DNA of 12,169 nt from an uncultured bacterium (GCA_949286645.1 CASEDN010000111.1:1-12169); one strand, 5' to 3'; positions 1-6,518 are shown, numbered from the stretch's first letter. Made by a program: numbers and translations. Notes: generated from the letters alone by a model not told the origin.

Positions 1-1242
1 AACATTACCAACAACATCTTCTGGTACTTCTATTTGTAAATCTTCCCAAGGCTCACACTTAAGGCCATCTATTTCTTTAATAATTACTTTAGGTTTAGAT
101 ACTTCAAGTTCAAAGCCCTCTCTTCTCATATTTTCTATTAATATACCAAGATGTAACTCACCACGTCCTGAAACAAGAAAACTATCACTACCCGCACTTT
201 CTACACGAAGAGAAACATCTTTTTGAGTTTCACGAATTAATCTTTCTTCTATCTTTCTAGCAGTTAGTATTTTACCATCACGACCTACAAAAGGACTACT
301 ATTAGTACCAAAAGTCATTTGTAGAGTTGGTTCATCAATATGAAGAATAGGTAAAGGTAAATTATCACCCATATTACATATAGTCTCTCCTACTGATATA
401 TCTGCAAGTCCCGCAATAGCGACAATATCCCCTGCTTCTGCTTGTTCTATTTCGATACGGTTATAGCCATAGTATCCAAATAGTTTTTGAATTCTAAAGT
501 TTTTAACAGAACCATCTAATCTAATACAACTAACCATTTCACCTGTTTTAATAATACCATTATGAACACGACCAATACCAATACGTCCAACAAACTCGTT
601 ATAGTCAAGTAATGCAGGTTGAAATTGTAATGGTTTAGTATTATCTCCAGTAGGTGCAGGAATCTTATCAATGATTAAGTCAAGTAATGGTTCAAAACCT
701 TTTTTCTGAGTACTTATATCATCACTTAAACTACAAGTTTCATTTAAAGCACTAGCATATACAACAGGGAAATCAAGTTGTTCTTCATCTGCCCCAAGTT
801 CAATAAACAAATCAAGCACTTCATCAACAACAGCACTACATCTTGCACTAGGTTTATCAACTTTATTAATAACTACAATAGGTTTAACACCAGCTTCAAA
901 AGCTTTTTTCAAAACGAATCTAGTCTGAGGCATAGCACCTTCATAAGCGTCAACAACAAGGATTACACCATCAACCATATTCATAATACGTTCAACTTCT
1001 CCTCCAAAGTCAGCATGACCTGGAGTATCAAGAATATTAATACGATATCGCTTATAGTCTAGTGCCGGTGTCTTAGCAAGAATAGTAATACCACGTTCTT
1101 TTTCCAAAGCATTAGAATCCATTGATACATTACTTACATCTTCATTATCACGAAACATACCAGATGTTTTTAATATACCATCTACTAATGTAGTTTTCCC
1201 ATGATCGACATGGGCAATAATCGCTACATTTCTTTTTTTCAT
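1..1242 (-). CDS. typA: Translational GTPase TypA/BipA, N-terminal 414 residues (3' end outside window)
   Basis: TypA/BipA is a ribosome-binding GTPase of the EF-G/LepA family, involved in 50S assembly and in stress or cold adaptation. The GTPase motifs are clear: P-loop AHVDHGKT at residues 10-17, switch region EKERGITI at 47-54, DTPGH at 72-76 and NKVD at 126-129. Domain II follows, then the start of the EF-G-like domains (SGRGELHLGILIENMRREGFE). The frame is open to base 1. Family members have about 610 residues, so about 200 C-terminal residues lie outside the window. The start is the ATG at 1240-1242, with GGAG at 1253-1256 ten bases upstream. It is separated from tsf by a terminator and has its own extended -10 promoter, so it is a separate transcription unit. 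LepA and EF-G are the alternatives, but the short N-terminus and the overall sequence fit TypA. Confidence 0.96.
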   Translation of the reverse strand, partial: MKKRNVAIIAHVDHGKTTLVDGILKTSGMFRDNEDVSNVSMDSNALEKERGITILAKTPALDYKRYRINILDTPGHADFGGEVERIMNMVDGVILVVDAYEGAMPQTRFVLKKAFEAGVKPIVVINKVDKPSARCSAVVDEVLDLFIELGADEEQLDFPVVYASALNETCSLSDDISTQKKGFEPLLDLIIDKIPAPTGDNTKPLQFQPALLDYNEFVGRIGIGRVHNGIIKTGEMVSCIRLDGSVKNFRIQKLFGYYGYNRIEIEQAEAGDIVAIAGLADISVGETICNMGDNLPLPILHIDEPTLQMTFGTNSSPFVGRDGKILTARKIEERLIRETQKDVSLRVESAGSDSFLVSGRGELHLGILIENMRREGFELEVSKPKVIIKEIDGLKCEPWEDLQIEVPEDVVGNV

Positions 1243-1270
1243 ACTTATCACACTCCAAAATACGTTCTAA

Positions 1271-1299
1271 ATTATATCATAACTTAAAGAAAAATACTA
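1271..1299 (-). promoter_or_regulatory. Extended -10 promoter for typA
   Basis: On the minus strand, TGATATAAT (1271-1279) is a perfect TATAAT preceded by TG one base away, which is an extended -10 element. The -35 position 17 bases upstream (TAGTAT, 1294-1299) is poor, as is common for extended -10 promoters. It lies inside the 3' arm region of the upstream terminator hairpin and about 30 bases before the typA start codon. Transcription would begin near 1264. Confidence 0.55.
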
Positions 1300-1318
1300 G
1301 AGTTTCTAGTATTTTTCT
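1288..1318 (-). terminator. Rho-independent terminator after tsf
   Basis: This is a perfect 14-bp inverted repeat: arms 1288-1301 and 1305-1318 around a 3-nt loop. The GC-containing centre (ACTAGA/TCTAGT) is flanked by an A-run and a matching U-run. It lies 21 bases after the tsf stop codon. The symmetry of the A and U runs would let it work in both directions, but no plus-strand gene needs it here. Confidence 0.85.
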
Positions 1319-1339
1319 CAAGTATTTAGCTCATAATAA

Positions 1340-2218
1340 CTATTTAGCAGCATTTATTTGACTCATTACTTCATCAGCAAAGTTTTCTTCTTTTTTCTCA
1401 ATACCTTCACCAACAGCATAACGAATCATTGATACAATAGAACCTCCGTTATTCTTTACATAGTTACCAACAGTAACACTAGAATCTTTAATAAATTCTT
1501 GTTCTTCTAAACAAATCTCTTTATAAAACTTATTTAATCTACCAGTAACCATCTTTTCAGCAATATCAGCAGGTTTACCTTCATTCATAACTTGTTCTTT
1601 AATTACTTTAGATTCATGTTCTACCATCTCACTTGGAACACCATCTCTATTTACACAAACAGGAGCCATTGCTGCAACATGCATTGCAACGTCTTTAGCA
1701 ACTTCTTCTGTAGTATTTTCTAACACTACTAAAGCACCAATCTTTCCACCCATGTGTAAGTAACTACCAAATACCCCGCTATCAGTCTTTTCAACTAATT
1801 CACATCTTCTAAAAGATATTTTCTCTCCTATTTTAGCAGTTAAACTAACTAACTTAGCTTCTACAGTCTCACCATTATCATCAAATGATAAAACTTCTTC
1901 TCTAGTCTTTAAATCATTATTGATGATAGTATCTGCTAAATAATTAACAAAGTTAACAAATTCTTCATTCTTAGCAACAAAGTCAGTCTCAGAATTAACT
2001 TCTAATATAACTGCTTTATTATCCTTAACTTCTGTTTTGCATAAACCTTCAGCAGCAACACGTGACTCTTTCTTAGCAGCCTTACTAATACCTTTTTCTC
2101 TTAACCAATCAACTGCTTCATTCATATTACCATTACAAGCTTCTAATGCTTTCTTACAATCAAGCATTCCTGCTCCAGTTTTATCTCTTAATTCTTTTAC
2201 ATCACTTGCTTTAAACAT
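1340..2218 (-). CDS. tsf: Elongation factor Ts
   Basis: EF-Ts is the guanine-nucleotide exchange factor that recycles EF-Tu from its GDP to its GTP form in the cytoplasm. At 292 residues it matches Bacillus-type EF-Ts. The N-terminal UBA-like helical domain carries the signature LRDKTGAGMLDCKKAL (residues 10-25). The EF-Tu-contacting segment NSETDFVAKN is at 75-84, followed by the dimerisation/core domains. The ATG at 2216-2218 has AAAGGA upstream at a slightly long spacing. It follows rpsB by 62 bases in the classical rpsB-tsf order and is followed by a strong terminator, so the two are probably cotranscribed. Nothing is missing or odd. Confidence 0.98.
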   Translation of the reverse strand: MFKASDVKELRDKTGAGMLDCKKALEACNGNMNEAVDWLREKGISKAAKKESRVAAEGLCKTEVKDNKAVILEVNSETDFVAKNEEFVNFVNYLADTIINNDLKTREEVLSFDDNGETVEAKLVSLTAKIGEKISFRRCELVEKTDSGVFGSYLHMGGKIGALVVLENTTEEVAKDVAMHVAAMAPVCVNRDGVPSEMVEHESKVIKEQVMNEGKPADIAEKMVTGRLNKFYKEICLEEQEFIKDSSVTVGNYVKNNGGSIVSMIRYAVGEGIEKKEENFADEVMSQINAAK

Positions 2219-2250
2219 AATTTATTCAGTCCTTTCTATTTTTATACAAA

Positions 2251-2277
2251 AGGAAGGAGATTCCCTCCCTCCTTCCT
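2251..2277 (-). other. Purine-rich hairpin in the rpsB-tsf spacer
   Basis: On the transcript, AGGAAGGAG pairs perfectly with CTCCTTCCT (2269-2277 with 2251-2259, 9 bp, 9-nt loop). Only a short U-stretch (UUUUGUAUA) follows. It begins 4 bases after the rpsB stop codon. It may be a weak attenuator or a 3'-end stabiliser that lowers tsf output relative to rpsB. The loop side, AAGGAGGGAGGG, also resembles a Shine-Dalgarno site, but no start codon follows at a useful distance. Confidence 0.55.
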
Positions 2278-2280
2278 ATC

Positions 2281-3237
2281 TTACTTTGATAAAGCTTCTA
2301 TAATGTCAGCTTTCTTTAATCCAGTTGTAGAAATATTTTTAGATTTAGCTATTTCTTTTAATTCAGCAACTGTCATTTTACTATAATCTACAGTCTCTTC
2401 TTTAACTTCTTCTTTTGTTTCAACTTTAGTTTCAGCTTTCTCTTCTACTACTTCCTCTTTTTTTACTTCTTTTTTAGTTTCTTTTTTTACTTCTCTCTTT
2501 GCTTCTTTTTTATCCTTTTTAGCCTTATCTTCTTCACTAATATAATCAATTACTTCATTACCATTAACTTCTGCAATAGCATTAGTTAAAGCTCCAATTA
2601 GTAATTTAACACTTCTTACAGCATCATCATTACCAGGAATAACATAATCAACCATATCTGGATCACAGTTTGTATCAACTACACCAAATACAGGAATATT
2701 TAAGATTCTAGCTTCTTTGATAGCAATCTCTTCTTTTTTAGGATCAACTATAACTAAAGCTTGAGGAAGCTTCTTCATATCTCTAATTCCTCTTAAGTTC
2801 TTATTAAGTTTCTCATATTCTTTCTTAAGACCAATTACTTCTTTCTTAGGTAACGCATCGAATGTTCCATCACTATCCATCTTTTCGATTTGTTCCATTC
2901 TTCTAACTCTTGATCTAATAGTTCTAAAGTTAGTTAATGTACCACCTAACCATCTTTCATTAACAAAGTACATATTAGTTCTAACTGCAGACTCTTCAGC
3001 AGCTTCTTGAGCTTGCTTCTTAGTTCCAACAAATAGAACTTTTCCTCCGTCTTCTACTATTGCTTTTAAAGCATCGTATGCTCTATCTAAACATTTAGAT
3101 GTTTTTTGTAAATCGATAATATAAATATCATCTCTAGTTGTATATATGTATTCTCCCATCTTAGGATTCCATCTTCTTTTTTGATGTCCAAAATGAACAC
3201 CAGCTTCTAATAAATAATTCATTGATACTACGCTCAT
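2281..3237 (-). CDS. rpsB: 30S ribosomal protein S2 with C-terminal K/E linker and SAP/Rho_N-like module
   Basis: S2 is a small-subunit protein that joins late in assembly near the S1/mRNA exit region. The normal S2 core occupies about residues 1-230, with signatures LLEAGVHFGHQ (9-19), FVGTKKQA (69-76) and NERWLGGTLTN (93-103). The protein has 318 residues instead of about 230-260. The extra part is a Lys/Glu/Val-rich linker (about 236-284) and then a compact 34-residue module (285-318) starting YSKMTVAELKEIAK and ending KKADIIEAL. That module resembles the SAP/Rho_N helix-extended-loop-helix fold and is almost identical to the tail of L20 encoded just upstream. The start ATG has an excellent AAAAGGAG site (3246-3253) 8 bases away. 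tsf follows. Confidence 0.97.
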   Translation of the reverse strand: MSVVSMNYLLEAGVHFGHQKRRWNPKMGEYIYTTRDDIYIIDLQKTSKCLDRAYDALKAIVEDGGKVLFVGTKKQAQEAAEESAVRTNMYFVNERWLGGTLTNFRTIRSRVRRMEQIEKMDSDGTFDALPKKEVIGLKKEYEKLNKNLRGIRDMKKLPQALVIVDPKKEEIAIKEARILNIPVFGVVDTNCDPDMVDYVIPGNDDAVRSVKLLIGALTNAIAEVNGNEVIDYISEEDKAKKDKKEAKREVKKETKKEVKKEEVVEEKAETKVETKEEVKEETVDYSKMTVAELKEIAKSKNISTTGLKKADIIEALSK

Positions 3238-3290
3238 ATTTTAATCTCCTTTTCGTTTTTTATCTTCTATTTTGTTCTAAAAATTATCAC

Positions 3291-3313
3291 TGCTAGCTAT
3301 TAACTAATCAGCA
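3291..3313 (-). terminator. Weak hairpin between rplT and rpsB
   Basis: In the 102-base spacer, the transcript TGCTGATTA..TAGCTAGCA can fold into a stem of about 8 pairs with one mismatch and two G-U pairs, followed by a short U-run (AATTTTTAG). This could be a leaky terminator for infC-rpmI-rplT or simply spacer. A GATAAT box at 3283-3288 could be a -10 for rpsB but has no good -35. I cannot decide whether rpsB is a separate unit. Confidence 0.3.
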
Positions 3314-3339
3314 CTAGATAATTCAATTCCAAAATATGT

Positions 3340-3942
3340 TTATTTTTCTAAAGCTTCAATTATGTCAGCTTTTTTCATACCTGTAGTTGCAATACCTTTT
3401 TCTTTAGCAATTTCTTTAAGTTCTGCAACTGTCATTTTACTATATTCTTTAACTTCAGTTTTCTCTTCTTTTTTAGTCTCTTTCTTAGTTGTAGTCTTCT
3501 TTTTAGTTTCCTTTACTTCTTCTTTAGTACTACTACTCTTAACAGTTACCTCATTAGTAGCTTTAACTTCATTTACTTTTATTTTACCTTCTTTACCTTT
3601 TTTAGCTACTTCAACTAATTCAGTAAATGCTTTAGGATCGTTAATAGCAATTTCACTTAACATTTTACGGTTAACTTCTACACCTGCTTTATTTAATCCT
3701 TCTATAAATCTAGAATAACTAATACCATTTTCTCTACATGCTGCATTAATTCTAGTTATCCATAATTTTCTAAATTCTCTTTTCTTTTGTTTTCTATCTC
3801 TATATGCATATTGACCAGAATGCATTAATTGTTCTTTAGCACTCTTATAAAGTCTATGTTTACTACCAAAGTATCCTTTAGCTTGTTTTAATACTTTCTT
3901 ATGACGAGCTTTTGTAACTGCTCCATTCTTAACTCTTGCCAT
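3340..3942 (-). CDS. rplT: 50S ribosomal protein L20 with C-terminal K/E linker and SAP/Rho_N-like module
   Basis: L20 binds 23S rRNA early in 50S assembly and, in Bacillus and E. coli, represses its own operon. Residues 1 to about 115 are ordinary L20: MARVKNGAVTKARHKKVLK, the YRDRKQKKREFRKLWITRINAA segment, and a C-terminal globular part ending near EVAKKG. L20 is normally 115-120 residues; this one has 200. A Lys/Thr/Glu-rich linker (about 116-166) leads to a 34-residue module (167-200) that matches the S2 tail at 29 of 34 positions. AAGGAGG (3950-3956) lies 7 bases before the ATG. It is the last gene of infC-rpmI-rplT, 17 bases after rpmI. The core call is certain; the role of the tail is unknown. 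Confidence 0.97.
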   Translation of the reverse strand: MARVKNGAVTKARHKKVLKQAKGYFGSKHRLYKSAKEQLMHSGQYAYRDRKQKKREFRKLWITRINAACRENGISYSRFIEGLNKAGVEVNRKMLSEIAINDPKAFTELVEVAKKGKEGKIKVNEVKATNEVTVKSSSTKEEVKETKKKTTTKKETKKEEKTEVKEYSKMTVAELKEIAKEKGIATTGMKKADIIEALEK

Positions 3943-3959
3943 ACTTCATCCTCCTTAAA

Positions 3960-4145
3960 TTAAATAATGTTCTTTAAACGATTTTGATCTGCTTTAGATA
4001 AGCTAGATGCACTTCTTTTCTTTCTATTAACTTTTCTTGACTTATATCCAGTATTATGTCTACTTCCTGGATGTCCTATTTTATAATCATTTTTTCTTTT
4101 CTTAAATACTTTCTTACTACCTTTATGTGTTTTTAATTTAGGCAT
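3960..4145 (-). CDS. rpmI: 50S ribosomal protein L35
   Basis: L35 is a small, very basic large-subunit protein. The 61-residue product has the family pattern: MPKLKTHKGSKKVFKKR at the N-terminus, then HNTGYKSRKVNRKKR and a C-terminal tail. Family members are usually about 64-66 residues, so it is slightly short but complete. AAGGAGG at 4153-4159 sits 7 bases before the ATG. This site overlaps the last base region before the infC stop, leaving only 14 bases between the genes. Its position between infC and rplT is the conserved order, and it should share their transcript and L20 control. Confidence 0.97.
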   Translation of the reverse strand: MPKLKTHKGSKKVFKKRKNDYKIGHPGSRHNTGYKSRKVNRKKRSASSLSKADQNRLKNII

Positions 4146-4159
4146 TATAATTCCTCCTT

Positions 4160-4693
4160 CTACTTATCTTTCTTTGGTACTAAAAACATTGTCATAGTAC
4201 GACCATCTAACTTTGGATGTTGATCAATAGTTGCATAATCTAGAGTCTTATTAGCAAATTTCTCTAATACTTCTTTACCTAGTTCAGTATGAGCCATTTG
4301 TCTTCCTTTGAATCTAATCGTAAGTTTAATCTTATCACCTTTTTGTAAGTACTTAATGACGTTTCTAAGTTTAGTTTCAAAGTCTCCTACATCAATAACA
4401 GGAGATAATCTAAACTCTTTTAACTCTGCTTGACTTGCTCTTTGTTTTTTCAAAGCTTCTTTTTCTTTCTTCTGTCTTTCGTAACGGTATTTATTATAAT
4501 CCATTACTTTACAAACAGGCGGATTACCATTAGGATTCATTAAAACTAAATCTAAATTAGCATATTTTGCTAGTGTTCTAGCATCTTCTATAGATTTAAT
4601 TCCAACTTGTTCTCCATTAGGACCAATAACTAATACTTCTTTAGCTCTAATTTGCTCATTAATTAATTGACTCTTATTATCTTTTGCTATAAT
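4160..4693 (-). CDS. infC: Translation initiation factor IF-3, probable non-AUG (AUU) start
   Basis: IF3 binds the 30S subunit, checks the initiator tRNA-start codon pairing and prevents premature subunit joining. The N-terminal domain carries LINEQIRAKEVLVIGPNGEQ. The linker signature is PVCKVMDYNKYRYE and the C-terminal domain contains RFKGRQMAH; length is normal (about 177). The first in-frame ATG is at 4703-4705, but it has no ribosome binding site upstream and itself forms part of ATGGAGGTG, the obvious Shine-Dalgarno (GGAGGTG, 4697-4703). Real initiation is therefore expected at ATT (4691-4693), 5 bases after GGAGG plus TG, or at the adjacent ATA (4688-4690). Non-AUG infC starts are a known autoregulatory device, because IF3 itself rejects them. 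If the ATG were used, the protein would have 181 residues (4160-4705). Confidence 0.95.
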   Translation of the reverse strand: MIAKDNKSQLINEQIRAKEVLVIGPNGEQVGIKSIEDARTLAKYANLDLVLMNPNGNPPVCKVMDYNKYRYERQKKEKEALKKQRASQAELKEFRLSPVIDVGDFETKLRNVIKYLQKGDKIKLTIRFKGRQMAHTELGKEVLEKFANKTLDYATIDQHPKLDGRTMTMFLVPKKDK

Positions 4694-4696
4694 TAA

Positions 4697-4703
4697 CACC
4701 TCC
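4697..4703 (-). promoter_or_regulatory. infC ribosome binding site that decides its start
   Basis: GGAGGTG on the transcript is the only strong Shine-Dalgarno near infC. It begins at the third base of the first in-frame ATG (4705-4703), so that ATG cannot use it. The next in-frame codons are TTA, ATT and ATA. ATT or ATA is at the proper distance, which supports a non-AUG start. Confidence 0.7.
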
Positions 4704-4705
4704 AT

Positions 4706-4842
4706 AAATTAAGAAAAGTGGATATATTAATACCCACTTAAAAACCAAAATAATAATGTATTATTATATCTAATCTTGGCTTTTTACCTATTGACTCACT
4801 TATCAATCAGGTGGTGGGGTATCCCATCTCTTTCCTTTTCTT
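4706..4842 (-). promoter_or_regulatory. Probable L20-type leader (attenuator) of infC-rpmI-rplT
   Basis: Between the promoter start point (near 4842) and infC the transcript has three successive hairpins. The first is ACCT-G-ATTGA..TCAAT-AGGT (4786-4812, 9 bp with a bulged G). The second is a long AT-rich stem (4740-4785) with outer AAAAAGCCAA/TTGGTTTTT and an inner 8-bp ATAATAAT/ATTATTAT stem. The third is a terminator-like stem (4716-4739). A short TGGG/CCCA stem-loop sits at the 5' end (near 4816-4827). In Bacillus, L20 binds a leader that imitates its 23S rRNA site and forces termination. The position, length and final terminator fit that scheme. I did not recognise the L20-binding core itself, so the assignment is inferred from context. 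Confidence 0.55.
4716..4739 (-). terminator. Leader terminator just upstream of infC
   Basis: The transcript folds AAGTGGGTAT/ATATCCACTT (10 bp including one G-U pair, TAAT loop), followed directly by UUCUUAAUUU. It ends about 12 bases before the infC Shine-Dalgarno. A terminator placed between a strong promoter and its first gene implies conditional termination. Confidence 0.6.
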
Positions 4843-4847
4843 CAAGT

Positions 4848-4876
4848 ATTGTATGCTAAAAAACTAAGTTTGTCAA
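4848..4876 (-). promoter_or_regulatory. Sigma-A type promoter for infC-rpmI-rplT
   Basis: This is a perfect -35 TTGACA (4871-4876), a 17-base spacer, and a -10 of TACAAT (4848-4853, five of six consensus bases). Transcription should start near 4841-4842. This is the best promoter in the window and it lies just downstream of the previous cluster's terminator. Confidence 0.88.
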
Positions 4877-4892
4877 CACTTTTTTGAAATAA

Positions 4893-4916
4893 AAACCAGA
4901 TTTTGCTCTCTAGTTT
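4893..4916 (-). terminator. Terminator at the end of the era...glyS cluster
   Basis: The transcript AAACTAGA (4909-4916) pairs with TCTGGTTT (4893-4900) through 8 pairs with one U-G, an 8-nt loop, and then TTATTT. It lies 106 bases after the last gene of the cluster and about 17 bases before the -35 of the infC promoter. The remaining spacer (4917-5022) is very AT-rich and shows no gene. Confidence 0.5.
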
Positions 4917-5022
4917 CTTTTTAAATTCCTGTTATGGTCGAAATTACCAACTTTTCTTAACAACACATAATCACATATATAACTATAATATAATATTTAA
5001 TATTATTAATATCAATCTTTCT

Positions 5023-5634
5023 TTACTCTCTTCTTTTCATCTTTATTTTTTGAAATTCTCTTAAATTAGTTTCAATAATACCACAAATAGCATCTACTTC
5101 TTGACTAATCTTATCAACAATACTTGTATCAATTATTATAGTATTATTAGGTTTAGATTCAACCTTTTCTACATTGAATCTACTTAAAATTTGTGCATAA
5201 ACAGGTTTACAATTTTTGTAAACTATCTCTAATTCACGTCGACCAAATTCACATAATTTCGCTAATTCGTTACTATTTTCATCACAATCAGATAAAGGAC
5301 AAATTTGATTATACCTTTCGATTAAAAAAGAACTATCTTCTAACCCTTTATATGTTATAAAAGAAGAAGTACAAGAATATCCCTTTATATCAATAGAAAC
5401 ACTGCTAAAAATAATGTTCTGTCCAAAGTAACTAATTAAACTATCACTTTGTTCTAATGATAACTTCTGATTAGACTCAACAATATTAACTAAAGGCTCT
5501 TCATCATAAGGTTTAAATACTGTAGTTTGTTTAAATGAATTAGCTTCATCAATATTTATTGTACTTTCTAATCTTATTAGACCATTATCAAAAACAGTCT
5601 CTTCTGCTCTAACTTTGCTCAAAGAAAAAATCAT
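5023..5634 (-). CDS. Unknown protein, main open part of a frame-interrupted gene
   Basis: I do not recognise a family. The open part from the ATG at 5634 gives 203 residues with no signal peptide or membrane segment, two close cysteine pairs (CPLSDC near 112-117 and further single Cys), and a basic end (KIKMKRRE). That ATG has no Shine-Dalgarno. The frame is open for a further 22 codons upstream, back to a TGA at 5698-5700. There it lies against another frame that starts at 5786 with an excellent ribosome binding site. One extra A in the A6 run (5693-5698) would join the two into a single 254-residue protein. The real gene is therefore probably 5023-5786, either truly frameshifted, slippage-expressed or mis-sequenced. 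It is the last gene before the cluster terminator. Confidence 0.6.
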   Translation of the reverse strand: MIFSLSKVRAEETVFDNGLIRLESTINIDEANSFKQTTVFKPYDEEPLVNIVESNQKLSLEQSDSLISYFGQNIIFSSVSIDIKGYSCTSSFITYKGLEDSSFLIERYNQICPLSDCDENSNELAKLCEFGRRELEIVYKNCKPVYAQILSRFNVEKVESKPNNTIIIDTSIVDKISQEVDAICGIIETNLREFQKIKMKRRE

Positions 5635-5675
5635 ATTTATGTTTTCAAAACTATAGCCACTAACAGATAATATTT

Positions 5676-5786
5676 TTAAATTGTTTGATAACTTTTTTCA
5701 TCTATAATTGTTGAAGTTGATACTACACGACTACCTATATTCATTTCAATAGTACTAATAAACTTTTCATAAGCATTTATTCTCAT
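5676..5786 (-). CDS. 5' part of the interrupted unknown gene
   Basis: The ATG at 5784-5786 opens a 36-codon frame (MRINAYEKFISTIE...SYQTI, stop at 5676-5678). GGAGG at 5794-5798 lies 7 bases upstream and overlaps the last codons of the preceding hydrolase gene, so translation is clearly meant to start here. The frame passes GAA AAA AGT across the run of six A at 5693-5698 and stops soon after. The -1 frame (AAA AAG TTA...) continues into the 203-residue frame downstream. Read as one gene, the product would begin MRINAYEKF and total 254 residues. As a separate 36-residue peptide it has no recognisable features. Confidence 0.5.
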   Translation of the reverse strand: MRINAYEKFISTIEMNIGSRVVSTSTIIDEKSYQTI

Positions 5787-5798
5787 ACCAAAACCTCC

Positions 5799-6518
5799 CT
5801 ATTTACTTAAGTTACTAACTTCTTTTCTCTCCTTAGCTTTCTCCATAAAACATTCAAATATCTTCTTAGAATTAATATCATCACTAATAGTTATCTCTGG
5901 ATGCCACTGTACTCCTAAACAAAAGTCATAATCTTTTAACTCTACCGCTTCAATAACTCCATCTGAACTCTTAGCAACCACATTACACTCTTTAGTGTAG
6001 TCCACACATCTTAAATGATGAGAATTAACCATTATTTCTTCCCTACCTATTATCTTATATAAAAGACTATTTTTATCGATAGTAACATTATGAGCTTTTT
6101 CTCTATAATCTTCTTTATAATGTAATTCTTTATTAGGAACATCTAATAATTTAAAGTTATCTATTTTATAGTTAGCAATCATCTGCATACCTAAACATAC
6201 ACCAAGTATAGGAATATTTCTTTTTAGACAAAAATGTAAGACATAGTAATCATACTTAGTAATCTTATCTCCACCAGGAATAAATAATCCATCTAACTTT
6301 TCTATCTGATATAAAATCATTTCTTGTTCCATCCCTGTTAAATCAGGAGCTTCACTACTCTTAGTAGTAAAATAATCTATATCTTGAGGAGGTGTTAACA
6401 TAATAGGCACTCCACCAGCTTTAATAATCGCTCTTCTTGTACTTTCCATACAATACTCTATAGGTGTACCATTTTCATTAACACCACTTCTAGTTAAAAT
6501 ACCAATGATAGGACCCAT
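5799..6518 (-). CDS. Class-I glutamine-amidotransferase-like hydrolase (peptidase C26 / PuuD type)
   Basis: This is a cytoplasmic cysteine hydrolase with the class-I GATase fold, of the type that cleaves gamma-glutamyl bonds (gamma-glutamyl-GABA hydrolase and relatives). The 239 residues show the oxyanion/ligand region LFIPGGD (78-84), the nucleophile elbow GVCLGMQ with Cys108, the family segment VNSHH (164-168), and the catalytic GVQWHPE with His206 and Glu208. The triad is complete, and there is no synthetase domain, which marks the stand-alone C26 group. The N-terminus, GPIIGILTR, also fits that group. The true substrate cannot be told; no polyamine genes are nearby. The ATG shares its A with the stop of the GlyRS gene (TAATG, 6516-6520), so translation is likely coupled. 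Confidence 0.88.
   Translation of the reverse strand: MGPIIGILTRSGVNENGTPIEYCMESTRRAIIKAGGVPIMLTPPQDIDYFTTKSSEAPDLTGMEQEMILYQIEKLDGLFIPGGDKITKYDYYVLHFCLKRNIPILGVCLGMQMIANYKIDNFKLLDVPNKELHYKEDYREKAHNVTIDKNSLLYKIIGREEIMVNSHHLRCVDYTKECNVVAKSSDGVIEAVELKDYDFCLGVQWHPEITISDDINSKKIFECFMEKAKERKEVSNLSK

Noticed and set aside
778..1062. 94-codon plus-strand frame
   Set aside because: It lies antisense to the conserved GTPase domain of typA and its product is low-complexity Asn/Ser/Phe, as expected for a shadow frame.
2037..2303. 88-codon plus-strand frame over tsf start and rpsB end
   Set aside because: It is antisense to two certain genes, has no ribosome binding site and no recognisable domain.
2401..2520. 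Tandem DNA repeat or CRISPR-like array in the S2 and L20 tails
   Set aside because: The repetitive TTC/TTT-rich stretches are codons for Lys and Glu in the linkers, with irregular spacing and no spacers.
3283..3318. Dedicated rpsB promoter
   Set aside because: GATAAT at 3283-3288 lacks a credible -35, and TTGAAT with 17-base spacing meets only TTAATA. Both are common in AT-rich spacer.
3362..3718. 118-codon plus-strand hydrophobic frame
   Set aside because: The hydrophobic Val/Ser/Leu product is simply the complement of the Lys/Glu-rich L20 tail codons, not a membrane protein.
4917..5022. Possible small RNA or gene in the AT-rich spacer
   Set aside because: No frame with a binding site, no promoter of its own and only simple A/T stems; nothing can be supported.
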